This document shows, piece by piece, positions 13,637-22,568 of a DNA stretch of 64,000 nucleotides. The DNA comes from a bacterium. GTDB lineage: Bacteria > Electryoneota > RPQS01. The stretch covers positions 186,001-250,000 of the forward strand of contig JADJEH010000009.1 of assembly GCA_016702305.1 (NCBI GenBank). Direction: 5' to 3'. Positions within the stretch are counted from its first letter, which is position 1. Each line of letters begins with the position of its first letter. The position numbers and the translations under genes are program-made. Below the pieces are notes generated by a model. That model saw only the letters and a program-made list of their open reading frames with translations, was not told where the DNA came from and did no database searches.

Positions 13637-16243
13637 ATGTCCATGGAACCGTTACCGAATACCTCCTCTCCCGCACCGGAAGCCTCAGGGTCCGGCGTAA
13701 GCCGCAGCACCGAACTGCTCCGGGCCTTTGCCGGTTTGGTAGGTCTGCTGCTTGTCGTGCTGCTGACGGCTTCGGTTTGGCAGGAGCAATCGGGATTAAT
13801 CCGTGTTCGCTTTGCGGGGACGCTGCAAGGCGACAGCGAGTGGGCTGTGCGGCCGAATGGCGACTCAGTGCGGGTCTTGACCCGACTCGTCGCGACGGAC
13901 TTCCTGCCGGATCCGCTGCCTGCCGTGGGCGACACTTTGATTGCCATTTCAGGCGAGACGTTGACACCAGCGCTGTACCGGGCGTTGTTTGTCGAGAGGA
14001 TCTTGCCTTCGGATACGACGATAGCCTTGACGTATCGCGGTGCGCGAGGCACGGTCGAGACGATGGGCCACTTCCGGCCCGATCCGGCTCCGACGTTTTT
14101 TATGACGGTAGTGATCGACGCTTTGCGATTCCTGATCGCCTTTGCGTTTTTGGGCGTGGGATTATGGGCGTTTTTCGCGCAGCCCAATTCGCAGCAGGTG
14201 CGGGTGTTCGCGTGGTTCTGCTTCGCGATGGTAGCCATCATGCTGACGACGGTGAATGTGGTTGATCCGCGGTTTGCGACCTTCCAGATTCCCTTCCGTG
14301 ATACTGTGGAAGCGATACTGGGCGGATTGGCGATTGGCTCCGCGACGTTCTGGGCGCATCTGCAACTGCTGTTTCCGAAACCGTTAGAGGTGTGCGCCCG
14401 GTACGGCCGCTGGTTGATCACTTTGATCTATACACCGTGGGTTGGATTTGGCGTTCTGACGGTCTTAAGCTCTTTAAACATCATCGGCGAGACCGACTCG
14501 ATTGCCGGCGTGTTCGGGCTGGTGCAGGTGGCCCTGCTGTTGATCGGCTTTGTGATCTTGGGCTGGCGCTACCGCAAATCCGTTGACCGAGTGGAGTCGC
14601 GCCAATTGCGGTTGGTGCTGTTAGGCACGGGGCTGGGCATCGGCGGTTTTGTCGGACTCATCTTCATCACCAATCTTGCGCAAGACTGGTTGAGGGATGA
14701 CCCGATGCGGCTGATGCTAATGATCGTGGTAGGCTTCTTGTTCTTGTTGCTGACGCCGATTTCGTTTGCCTACGCTTTTACTCGCTATCGTTTGCTGGAG
14801 GTGCAGGGCAAGCTGAAGCGCGGCACGCGGTACGTGATCGCGATTGTGGCGGCGTTTCTGGCGCTGTTTGGCGTCATGTATGCGGTTGGGCAATACACGC
14901 TGTTTGGGAGCGGCATCAGTGACAGTCCGTGGGCGATGCTGTTGGTGATGCTGTTCGCGCTGGGGGTCGGGCGGATCTCGAATCGGCTGAGCAAGATTTT
15001 GGAGCAGCAGTTTTTCCCGGAGCGCAAGCAGCTTCGGGAGCGGTTGGAAGGCGCAATTGAGCGGACGGCGTCCATCGGGGACAGCGGGAGTTTTTGGGAC
15101 GACTTAGGGACACGGCTGCAGCAGAGTTTGCGCATTCAGACGGTGCAGCCGGTTTTGGCGGGTGAAAACGGCGGGCAGTTCTTGTTGCCTTCGCGTGAAC
15201 ATACTCCGTTTGTACTGAACAGCGATTTCATGGCCCGCCTTTCGCGCGAGCGGCGGCCAATTCTTGTGGATGAGTTGGTGGCGAGCGGTCGTTCGGTGTT
15301 GTCTGACGACGAGCACCGTTGGCTGTCGGGGAACAACGTGGCGCTCGTGCTGCCGCTGATCACGCAGCAACGGATGTCGGGCTTTTTGGCGTTGGGGTTC
15401 AAGAATGAAGAGGAAGACTACGCTCCGGAGGAGCTGACGCTGCTGGGCAACTGGGCGCCGCAGTTGGCGATGGCGAGCGAGAACATGCGGCTGATCGAAG
15501 AGAACGTCGAGAAGCGGCGACTCGAGGAGCAGATGCAGATGGCGCGGCGGATTCAAGAGGGATTTTTGCCGCGCGAGCTGCCGATGACGATCGGGCTTGA
15601 GGTGGCAACGCACAGCCGGTTCTCATTGGAAGTCGCGGGTGATTATTTCGACGTGCTGACTCTGCCGGACGGTGAGACGGTCACGGCGATAGCTGACGTG
15701 TCGGGCAAGGGCGCGGGCGCTGCGTTGTTGATGGCGAATTTGCAGGCGTCGCTGCGGACGGCGGTGGAGGCCGGCATTCCGTTAACGCGGGCGGTGGCTC
15801 AGGTGAACAATCTGATATTTAGAAATACGCCTCCGGAGCAGTACATCACGTTTGTGGTCGTGTCGTTTGATCCGCGCACTTCGCAACTGCGTTACGTCAA
15901 CGCCGGGCACAATCCTCCACTGCTGGTTCGGAAGGACGGTGCGGTGGAGGAACTTCCGGCCACGGGTCTCATCATCGGTGCTCTGCCGAATATGATCTAT
16001 GAAGAGTGTTCGACGCCGTTTCTGCCGGGCGATCTTCTGGTGATGTATACCGATGGCATCAGCGAGGCGATGAACGACGCTGAGGAAGAATACGGCGAAG
16101 CGCGACTCACAGGGTTAGCGCGGCAGTTGCGCGATCAATCTCCCGCGCGGATTGTGGCGGCGATGGAAGATGACGTTGAGCGCTTCTGCGGACGGATACC
16201 GATGGAAGACGACTCGACGATGGTCGTCGTAAAGCGGATGTAG
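13637..16243 (+). CDS. Membrane-bound SpoIIE/PP2C-type serine phosphatase with PDZ-like and GAF regions
   Basis: 868 residues. One N-terminal membrane segment (about 27-47) leads to a small external domain (55-140, PDZ-like by the VGDTLIAISGETL strand). Seven or so further membrane helices follow between 150 and 400. Residues 470-620 look like a GAF domain. Residues 635-868 are the SpoIIE/RsbU-type PP2C domain, with ARRIQEGFLP, AGDYFDV, ADVSGKGAGAAL, NAGHNPPL, YTDGISEA and EDDSTMVVV, including the metal-binding Asp residues. Such proteins dephosphorylate anti-sigma-factor antagonists in partner-switching pathways. No partner kinase or antagonist gene is adjacent. A second ATG two codons in (13643) is an equally good start. 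Confidence 0.92.
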   Translation: MSMEPLPNTSSPAPEASGSGVSRSTELLRAFAGLVGLLLVVLLTASVWQEQSGLIRVRFAGTLQGDSEWAVRPNGDSVRVLTRLVATDFLPDPLPAVGDTLIAISGETLTPALYRALFVERILPSDTTIALTYRGARGTVETMGHFRPDPAPTFFMTVVIDALRFLIAFAFLGVGLWAFFAQPNSQQVRVFAWFCFAMVAIMLTTVNVVDPRFATFQIPFRDTVEAILGGLAIGSATFWAHLQLLFPKPLEVCARYGRWLITLIYTPWVGFGVLTVLSSLNIIGETDSIAGVFGLVQVALLLIGFVILGWRYRKSVDRVESRQLRLVLLGTGLGIGGFVGLIFITNLAQDWLRDDPMRLMLMIVVGFLFLLLTPISFAYAFTRYRLLEVQGKLKRGTRYVIAIVAAFLALFGVMYAVGQYTLFGSGISDSPWAMLLVMLFALGVGRISNRLSKILEQQFFPERKQLRERLEGAIERTASIGDSGSFWDDLGTRLQQSLRIQTVQPVLAGENGGQFLLPSREHTPFVLNSDFMARLSRERRPILVDELVASGRSVLSDDEHRWLSGNNVALVLPLITQQRMSGFLALGFKNEEEDYAPEELTLLGNWAPQLAMASENMRLIEENVEKRRLEEQMQMARRIQEGFLPRELPMTIGLEVATHSRFSLEVAGDYFDVLTLPDGETVTAIADVSGKGAGAALLMANLQASLRTAVEAGIPLTRAVAQVNNLIFRNTPPEQYITFVVVSFDPRTSQLRYVNAGHNPPLLVRKDGAVEELPATGLIIGALPNMIYEECSTPFLPGDLLVMYTDGISEAMNDAEEEYGEARLTGLARQLRDQSPARIVAAMEDDVERFCGRIPMEDDSTMVVVKRM

Positions 16244-16268
16244 AGCATTAAAAAGGGATTCTAACACG

Positions 16269-16303
16269 GTGCGGGCAGCCTTCTGGCTGCCCGCACTTTT
16301 TTT
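16269..16303. terminator. Terminator with T-run
   Basis: A 12-bp stem GTGCGGGCAGCC/GGCTGCCCGCAC, loop TTCT, followed by seven T residues (16297-16303) on the plus strand. It ends the phosphatase gene. A short hairpin CAAACTGC-TGAC-GCAGTTTG (16304-16323) sits next to the stop of the convergent gene. Confidence 0.92.
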
Positions 16304-16327
16304 CAAACTGCTGACGCAGTTTGAGTA

Positions 16328-18007
16328 TCAGAAACCGGACATATCCTCGTCATTTAACGGGAAACGGGGATTCACATAATTGGACCGTTGATCTGCCGCA
16401 GCCGGTTTGGCACCGACGCGGCGCCGGGGTTTGCGCGCATCGTCCTTGCACACACTGGTTGATTTCGTGGAACTACCTTTGCCATTGACGATGTCGCAGA
16501 GTTCGGCGACGACAGTTTCCATGGACAATGACTGCCCGTGGAGTTGTTCGGCTGCCGCTGCGCCCTGTTCCGCCGCTGCGGCACTGCTTTGGGTTATCTT
16601 GTCCATGTTGGACACGGCCCCATTGACTTGGGAAACGCCTTCGGCTTGTGTATGCGACGCGCCAGCGATTTCGCGGATAATATTCTGGACGCGTTCGACG
16701 GAAACATTGACGCCGCTTAGTGAGGAGGTTACGTCGGCTACGGCGGATCCGCCCTCGTTGACACGGCTAACCGTTTCGTCAATGAGTTCATTGGTTTCCT
16801 TGGCCGCTTCGGCAGAGCGCATGGCCAAGTGCCGCACCTCTTCGGCGACGACGGCGAAGCCTTTTCCCGCTTCACCGGCGCGCGCGGCTTCGACAGCTGC
16901 ATTCAGTGCGAGCAAATTGGTTTGAAAGGCGATCTCGTCGATGGTCTTTACGATTTTCGATGTTCGTGCGGATGCGTCCTGAATGTTGTTCATGGTTGCA
17001 GCCATTCGATCCGTGCTTGCGGACACGGCGTGCACGGCATTGGCCGTGTTGTCCATCACCTCCGCCGCTTCTTCAGAATGATCGGCATTGAGTTTGGTTT
17101 TGGCGGAAATTATCTCAAGATTTGCGCTAACTTCTTCAATCGATCCGGCTTGGATGCTGGCGCTCTGGGCCAATGACTGACTCGAGCTCGAGACTTCGCC
17201 CGCCGCTTCGGCGAGCTGGTGCGAGCTATCATTGAGCGCGTTCATGATTCTGGTTATCGGCACGTTTAGCGCGTAATGCACGAAGAAGAACAGTCCAGCA
17301 CCAAGGGCGATCAACCCGGCGAGGATTATTCCGGCGGCCTTCCATAGCGCTTCTGCTGTGGCTTTGTCTGCCGGGTCGAGTGATTGAATGACTTCAAAAG
17401 CGCCGTGAACTTCGCCGGATTTCCAATTTTCCATTTGGCCTCCGGCCGGATCCAGTCCGCGGTTGTTGCCCCAGTATTCCTGGGACAACGCCGGATCTCC
17501 ATGGCACAGCAAGCATGTTTGAGATAAGACAATGGGGCGGAAGAAGCGCACGGCGTTGCGGTCTTCGTCGACGACGAAGTATTCGCTGACTTTGCCCGAT
17601 TCAAGTTGCTGCAGGGCTTGGGACTCGACGGGGTCAGGTGCGTTATCAGGATTTCGAGGCTGATTTTTCGGCACGCGGAATTCGTAACCAGCTTCAGCTG
17701 CTTTTCGCATGGCCGCTTTCCAGGCTGTTACAACGGGTACGGAGGCGAGCACTTTGTCCATCTCCCCGGCCTCGTACCATTCGCGCAGTTGCTCCTTGGT
17801 GAAGACCCCCTGCGCCCAATACTCTTCCATGCCTTGTCGCGTGGATTCAGTGGCCAGGCAGATGGAGCGAGCATTGTTGACCAGAGACTTAACGGCAACA
17901 TTGCGCTGACTGTTCGCGTAGGCAAGTAGGAGGACGATCAGGAGCGCGCTTGTCAGGACGACTCCGATGGCCACGACCTTCTTTTGCAACGAAAGCTTGG
18001 CTAGCAT
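16328..18007 (-). CDS. Methyl-accepting chemotaxis protein with haem-binding DUF3365 sensor
   Basis: 559 residues, ATG at 18007 with AAGGAG. An N-terminal membrane helix (9-31) and a second one (226-246) flank a periplasmic DUF3365/Tll0287-like domain. This holds a haem c motif CLLCH (Cys165, Cys168, His169) followed by GDPALSQEYWG. No separate HAMP is obvious. Residues 270-490 form the MCP signalling hairpin with the conserved tip (IDEIAFQTNLLALNAAVEAARAGEAG, in part). The protein ends in DEDMSGF, shared with the two sister receptors. By family such sensors use a c-type haem to respond to redox state or gases such as NO. It signals through CheW to a CheA kinase not in this window. Confidence 0.95.
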   Translation of the reverse strand: MLAKLSLQKKVVAIGVVLTSALLIVLLLAYANSQRNVAVKSLVNNARSICLATESTRQGMEEYWAQGVFTKEQLREWYEAGEMDKVLASVPVVTAWKAAMRKAAEAGYEFRVPKNQPRNPDNAPDPVESQALQQLESGKVSEYFVVDEDRNAVRFFRPIVLSQTCLLCHGDPALSQEYWGNNRGLDPAGGQMENWKSGEVHGAFEVIQSLDPADKATAEALWKAAGIILAGLIALGAGLFFFVHYALNVPITRIMNALNDSSHQLAEAAGEVSSSSQSLAQSASIQAGSIEEVSANLEIISAKTKLNADHSEEAAEVMDNTANAVHAVSASTDRMAATMNNIQDASARTSKIVKTIDEIAFQTNLLALNAAVEAARAGEAGKGFAVVAEEVRHLAMRSAEAAKETNELIDETVSRVNEGGSAVADVTSSLSGVNVSVERVQNIIREIAGASHTQAEGVSQVNGAVSNMDKITQSSAAAAEQGAAAAEQLHGQSLSMETVVAELCDIVNGKGSSTKSTSVCKDDARKPRRRVGAKPAAADQRSNYVNPRFPLNDEDMSGF

Positions 18008-18011
18008 TTTC

Positions 18012-18082
18012 TGACTCTCCTTAGAAAGAATGAAATACAGGACTCAGCTTCCGCCCAAGCCGTGGAGTCATTTGTGCCCTGT
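18012..18082 (-). promoter_or_regulatory. Candidate switching leader upstream of a haem receptor gene
   Basis: On the minus strand the leader folds as ACAG ... GACTC, CAC, GGCTT, loop GGGCGG, AAGCT, GAGTC, CTGT. The same 5' arm, TGACTC, can instead pair with GAGTCA (18012-18017), which overlaps the Shine-Dalgarno AAGGAG (18017-18022). This gives two exclusive structures, one of which hides part of the ribosome-binding site. It does not match the c-di-GMP or other riboswitches known to me. Confidence 0.35.
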
Positions 18083-18410
18083 AAGTAGTAAAACGATAGA
18101 CTAAGAGAATGCAAGGCGAGTGCCAGAATCGTCAACTTATTCATAATTTATTTTTAATAAAATCAAGTATATACAATAAATTTCGCAAGTAAGAGTATCG
18201 CAGTTTTGAATAGAATTCTACTCAATTAAACACTGCAGATATCGCGGTGCAACTCCTTGGCGGAATTTCCTGCGTCACTGCGGTGTCGGCTCTAATGGAT
18301 GCGTGCATTGGCGGCGAATCCAACGTTTGAATCGCGCACGATTGGGCTACGAGACCGTTCGATAGGCAACACGGCGTCGAACCCGGCAAAACTTGGTAGG
18401 ACCGAACGAT

Positions 18411-18441
18411 AAACGGGCAGCCAATATGAGGCTGCCCGTTT
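18411..18441 (-). terminator. Terminator after the Cache receptor gene
   Basis: A 12-bp stem AAACGGGCAGCC/GGCTGCCCGTTT, loop AATATGA. It is placed 36 bases after the stop of the gene at 18477. Confidence 0.75.
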
Positions 18442-18476
18442 CAGACTTCAACTTGTTCTTGAGTGATTCGCGTCGC

Positions 18477-20390
18477 TCAGGCCTGGTTCCCGTTGACGAT
18501 CTCCATAAGGATTTCGATGTTCTCCGACATTGTTGCTGCCTGCTGACTCAGCTCGGCGGAAGCGGATGCGGATTCTTCGGCTGCAGCTGCGTTCTGTTGG
18601 GTGACGCGGTCCATTTGTGCGACGGCCTGATTAATCTGTTCGACGCCTTGTGACTGTTCGTTTGTAGCGGCGGAGATTTCTTCGACAATTGCAGCGGCTT
18701 TGTGGGCCGACCCAGCGACTTCCACGAGGCTGCTTTGCAGGGTCTCGACGACGCGCACACCCTGACCGACCGACGCGATGGTACCTTCAATCAACGCGGA
18801 TGTGCTTTTGGCCGCTTCGGCGGAGCGAGTGGCGAGGTTTCGAACTTCTTCGGCGACGACCGCAAACCCTTTGCCGGCCTCGCCGGCGCGGGCGGCTTCG
18901 ACGGCGGCATTGAGCGCCAGCAGATTTGTCTGGAAGGCGATTTCATCAATTGTCTTGACGATTTTCGACGTTTGATCAGACGAGTTCTTAATTAGGTTCA
19001 TGGCGTCGCGCATTTCGTCGGCGGACGATTCAGCGCGGCTTACGGAATTAGACGTCATCTGCATGAGCCCGGACGCAGATTTGGCGTTGTCGGCGTTGTG
19101 ACGGGTCATGGCCGACATTTCTTCAAGGCTTGAACTAATCTCTTCGATCGCAGAGGCCTGTTGATTTGCGCCGTCAGCGAGGCCTTTGGCAGTTGCACTC
19201 AGCTCATTAGATGCGGCCGAGACTTCGTGAGTGGCCTGCGCCATAGTATTCGCGGAGTTGCGAATCGGCGCGGCGAAGCGTCGGCCCACGAATGCAGCAA
19301 AGAGCACACTGGCCGCCACAAGCGCGAGCGTGGCCCACATCATGGCGGATCGCGCCCCGAGTGTTTTCTCGAGCGCGTCTTCCTTTTCCATGCGAACAAG
19401 CACGGACCAGTTCATGCCGGGATATCCGAGGGCGCCTTGCAAATGCGTGTATCCGGCGATCTGTTCGATTTTCTTACGGGCATGCATGGATATCATATGG
19501 CCGGACTTTCCGGCGACGGCATTTTGGGCGCTGTTGACGCCTGCCGCGACGAGATTCAGTTTGAATAGGACATTGCCATAGTCGCGCATGATTTCGTTCT
19601 TGCCGCCGCGAATGGAAGGGTCGTGGTCTACGATAACGGTACCGTCGGCGTCAAGCAACGTGATTTCGGCGCGTTCGATGCCGGAGGCATGCAGTTTGGC
19701 GTAGGTGCCGAGGATCATTTCTTCGACGAGCGAGAAATTGGCGCTATTGTGCCATACACCGATTAGTTTTCCGGATTCGTCGTAGACGGGAGCGGCGAAG
19801 CCGACGGTCAGTCCGTCCTCGCCGGGATAGGCGCGCTGGACGATTTCGGAGCGATAGACATCTTCAATATAGGTACCGGTCGCGATCTTGTTTTCGGGCG
19901 CGGAGAACGGCATCGAGCTGGTGAAGTTTCCGTTTACGCAGGCTTGAAACCAGTCGGTTTGGGCAAAGTTTTCGTTATAGAGGAAGTCGGTATTGACAGG
20001 CGACCCCGAGGCATCGGCGTTACTCGCGGCGATGACGCGGCCCTGTGTGTCGCAGAGTATCATGAGCGAATAGATGACGTAAGTTCGCACGTAGTCGTTC
20101 ATGGCCGAGGCAATCGAGCTGCCGCTGGGCTGATACCATTGGTCTTTGCGATCGGTAATGACTCGATTCAAGCCGAAGGCCTGGACATCGCCGTATCGTT
20201 CGAAGAGGTTGCGGTCGATTTTGTCAGCGAGGCTGACCGCTTCATACTCGGCGATGCGGCTGGCTTCGTTGACGGCCTCGTCAAGAGCTGAATTGCCAAT
20301 TACGCCGAAAACCATCATGGGGATGATGCTGAAGGCGAGGCAAAGCAGAATGACTTTGGTTGTGAGTGATAGGTTACGCAAGGCGGGCAT
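18477..20390 (-). CDS. Methyl-accepting chemotaxis protein with periplasmic Cache-type sensor
   Basis: 637 residues, ATG at 20390. Two membrane helices (about 12-32 and 352-372) bracket a periplasmic domain of some 310 residues that looks like a double Cache domain (LCDTQGRVIAAS; TVGFAAPVYDESGKLIGVW; LLDADGTVIVDHD). Cache sensors bind small ligands such as amino acids or organic acids. Residues 400-620 are the MCP signalling hairpin with the same tip sequence as the three haem receptors. Unlike them it has no CxxCH and lacks the acidic-Phe C-terminal peptide, ending EIVNGNQA. Transcribed separately, with its own terminator. Confidence 0.94.
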   Translation of the reverse strand: MPALRNLSLTTKVILLCLAFSIIPMMVFGVIGNSALDEAVNEASRIAEYEAVSLADKIDRNLFERYGDVQAFGLNRVITDRKDQWYQPSGSSIASAMNDYVRTYVIYSLMILCDTQGRVIAASNADASGSPVNTDFLYNENFAQTDWFQACVNGNFTSSMPFSAPENKIATGTYIEDVYRSEIVQRAYPGEDGLTVGFAAPVYDESGKLIGVWHNSANFSLVEEMILGTYAKLHASGIERAEITLLDADGTVIVDHDPSIRGGKNEIMRDYGNVLFKLNLVAAGVNSAQNAVAGKSGHMISMHARKKIEQIAGYTHLQGALGYPGMNWSVLVRMEKEDALEKTLGARSAMMWATLALVAASVLFAAFVGRRFAAPIRNSANTMAQATHEVSAASNELSATAKGLADGANQQASAIEEISSSLEEMSAMTRHNADNAKSASGLMQMTSNSVSRAESSADEMRDAMNLIKNSSDQTSKIVKTIDEIAFQTNLLALNAAVEAARAGEAGKGFAVVAEEVRNLATRSAEAAKSTSALIEGTIASVGQGVRVVETLQSSLVEVAGSAHKAAAIVEEISAATNEQSQGVEQINQAVAQMDRVTQQNAAAAEESASASAELSQQAATMSENIEILMEIVNGNQA

Positions 20391-20468
20391 AGATGCAAAA
20401 GCTCCGAAGTAGTGGGAGTATCATAGGTTTCAGTCTAAGCATCAAGAAGCAGGCGGTCGGGCGACGGA

Positions 20469-20498
20469 CCGCGAACAAGGTAATAAGCTTGTTCGCGG
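20469..20498 (-). terminator. Possible terminator after the receptor gene at 20517
   Basis: An 11-bp stem CCGCGAACAAG/CTTGTTCGCGG, loop of 8. There is no U-run after it on the minus strand, so the function is less certain. Confidence 0.5.
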
Positions 20499-20516
20499 CC
20501 CGCAACCGATCGCGGA

Positions 20517-22196
20517 TTAGAATCCGTTCATATCGTCATCGAAGGGAATACTCGACTCAGCGATGGCTCTGTTGGAGGGCTTGTGGCTGGTCGCGGGCAT
20601 GGTGAATTTATGCTTAGGTGCGCTATGTCCGCCGCGCTTGCCGCGTGTCGGCGCTGGCGAAGTACTGGCACCCTGAACCAGGTTGTTCAGTTGTCCGACC
20701 ACGTCCTGCATGGACATGGATTGGCTATGCAGTTCTTCGGAGGCGGCGGCGCTTTCTTCGGCGGCAGCGGCGTTGCTCTGGGTGATCTTGTCCATTTGGG
20801 AAATGGCCTGATTCACCTGCGAGATGCCCTGTGCCTGTTCGCCCGATGCCGCGGCAATTTCGCGCACGATCTGCTGGACCTTGCCCACGGATTCATTGAC
20901 ATTGCCGAGTGACGACGCGACCATATGCACCGCTTCACCGCCTTCATGGACCCGCGACAACGTCTCTTCGATAAGCTGATTGGTTTCCTTGGCAGCCTCG
21001 GCCGAACGCATCGCGAGGTTGCGGACTTCTTCGGCGACGACGGCAAAGCCCTTCCCGGCCTCACCGGCGCGGGCGGCTTCGACGGCGGCGTTCAAGGCGA
21101 GCAAGTTGGTTTGGAACGCGATTTCGTCGATGGTCTTGACGATCTTGGACGTGCGCGCCGACGCGTCTTGGATATTGCTCATGGTTTCGGCCATGCGCTC
21201 GGAGCTGCGCGAGACAGCACCGACGGAACTGGCGGTAGTTTCCATGAGACTGGCGGCGGTCTGCGAGTTGTCAGCATTCTGTTTGGTCATGGCCGACATC
21301 TGTTCGAGACTTGCGCTTATTTCTTCGATAGAAGAGGCCTGCGAACTGGCTCCCTGAGACAAACCCTGGCTAGCCGACGAGACTTCGCTGGCCGCAGACG
21401 AGAGCTGATCAGCACCGCTGGCCAGGCTGTCTACGATTTGGGAAACGGGCTTGTTGACCGCTGACTGGACAAAGAAGTACAGCGCAGTGGCCATCGCGGC
21501 CATACCAGCGAGGATGATCCAGATGGCATTCCAGAGGGCAGCCATGGTGGCTTTGTTGGCGGCATCCAGTGGCTGGATGATCTCGAAGGCTCCGTGCATC
21601 TCTCCGACCTGCCAATTTTCCATGCGGGCACCGGTGGGATCGAGGCCATTGGGGTTCCCCCACAAAGCCATGGATTGACCGGGATCGCCGTGGCAGATCA
21701 TACAGTTCTTCGAGAGGCGAATCGGCTGGAAATAGCGAATCGCATTCATCTCCTCATCGTGAACGAAGTACTCTTTGTCACCGGACGATTCAAGCTGTTT
21801 CAGCGCTTCGGCTTCGATGGCGTCTGGTTGATTCTCGGGATTGCGAGGCTGGAATTTCGGAGTACGGAAGGTGAAGCCGCCTTTTTCGGCGCTGGCTTTG
21901 CCGGTCTGCCAAGCGGTATAGACAGGCACCGTGTGGAGGACGCGGTCCAGGTCGTGCTTGTCGGCATAGCCGCGCACCTGTTCGACGGTATAGACGCCCA
22001 TGTCCCAGGCCTCTTCCATCTGGCTGCGGACGTCACCGACGGCCGAGACCACCGCCCGCGCTTTTTCAATGTTGGTGTTTTCGGCGTTCTCATGTTCGTG
22101 GACTTTGTAAAGTCCGAGCAGCACGGCCAGAAGGCCGGCGGGTAAGAGAATACCAATGCCAATGATTTTGGTGCGTAACGGCAGATTTGCAAACAT
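20517..22196 (-). CDS. Methyl-accepting chemotaxis protein with haem-binding DUF3365 sensor
   Basis: 559 residues, exactly the length of the paralogue at 16328, ATG at 22196 with AAGGAG. The periplasmic DUF3365 domain carries CMICH (Cys165, Cys168, His169) then GDPGQSMALWG. Membrane helices lie at about 8-28 and 224-244. The MCP signalling region has the standard tip, and the protein ends in PFDDDMNGF. The sensor region has diverged more than the signalling region, consistent with duplication and change of ligand or redox range. A basic, Pro-rich linker (residues 520-545) connects the hairpin to the conserved tail. Confidence 0.95.
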   Translation of the reverse strand: MFANLPLRTKIIGIGILLPAGLLAVLLGLYKVHEHENAENTNIEKARAVVSAVGDVRSQMEEAWDMGVYTVEQVRGYADKHDLDRVLHTVPVYTAWQTGKASAEKGGFTFRTPKFQPRNPENQPDAIEAEALKQLESSGDKEYFVHDEEMNAIRYFQPIRLSKNCMICHGDPGQSMALWGNPNGLDPTGARMENWQVGEMHGAFEIIQPLDAANKATMAALWNAIWIILAGMAAMATALYFFVQSAVNKPVSQIVDSLASGADQLSSAASEVSSASQGLSQGASSQASSIEEISASLEQMSAMTKQNADNSQTAASLMETTASSVGAVSRSSERMAETMSNIQDASARTSKIVKTIDEIAFQTNLLALNAAVEAARAGEAGKGFAVVAEEVRNLAMRSAEAAKETNQLIEETLSRVHEGGEAVHMVASSLGNVNESVGKVQQIVREIAAASGEQAQGISQVNQAISQMDKITQSNAAAAEESAAASEELHSQSMSMQDVVGQLNNLVQGASTSPAPTRGKRGGHSAPKHKFTMPATSHKPSNRAIAESSIPFDDDMNGF

Positions 22197-22568
22197 TCAA
22201 GTTCTCCTTCAGCTCTGTTAAGACTGAGCTATTACCACCGACGTGGTGTTGTATTGAAAAAGTTACGAAAGTGCGTTGTGGTGTATACAGCAGTGGCTCT
22301 GTGAGCAAAAGAGGTGCCTGAGTCACAACCCAGCAAACAAGACTTGAGATGTTTTGGTCTTTCAACAGTTAGGAAATATAGTTACTATGAGTGGTGGTCG
22401 GATTGCGCAAAGTGAGCGCTATTTCGCGGCTGTGGGATTGCAAATTGAATGTTCAATCTCGCCGGCAACGGTGACAGGCCTCACAAATTTGCCGGGTTAG
22501 CAATCTTGATGGAAATGACAAAAGCCACCGAACGGTGGCTTTTGTAGGATTGGGTGTGCGAACGGGTA
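22197..22568. other. Intergenic region between receptor genes
   Basis: 372 bases. Directly upstream of the gene at 20517-22196 are two small hairpins (AGCTC/GAGCT arms and ACCAC/GTGGT arms), the first just before the ribosome-binding site. The right end holds the terminator of the gene at 22569. No gene is seen. Confidence 0.45.
22518..22545 (-). terminator. Rho-independent terminator after the receptor gene at 22569
   Basis: A perfect 12-bp stem ACAAAAGCCACC/GGTGGCTTTTGT with loop GAAC, located 23 bases after the stop. Confidence 0.88.

Larger units (their letters stand above)
18008..18476. other. Intergenic region with structured leader and AT-rich promoter zone
   Basis: 469 bases without a gene. 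The left part is the structured leader of the receptor at 16328 (see 18012-18082). The AT-rich stretch 18140-18235 probably holds the promoter. The right end carries the terminator of the gene at 18477. Confidence 0.5.

Noticed and set aside
18012..18082. c-di-GMP (GEMM) riboswitch upstream of a receptor
   Set aside because: An ACAGGGCA piece resembles the GEMM start, but the GGACGCAAAGCC and tetraloop-receptor parts are missing.
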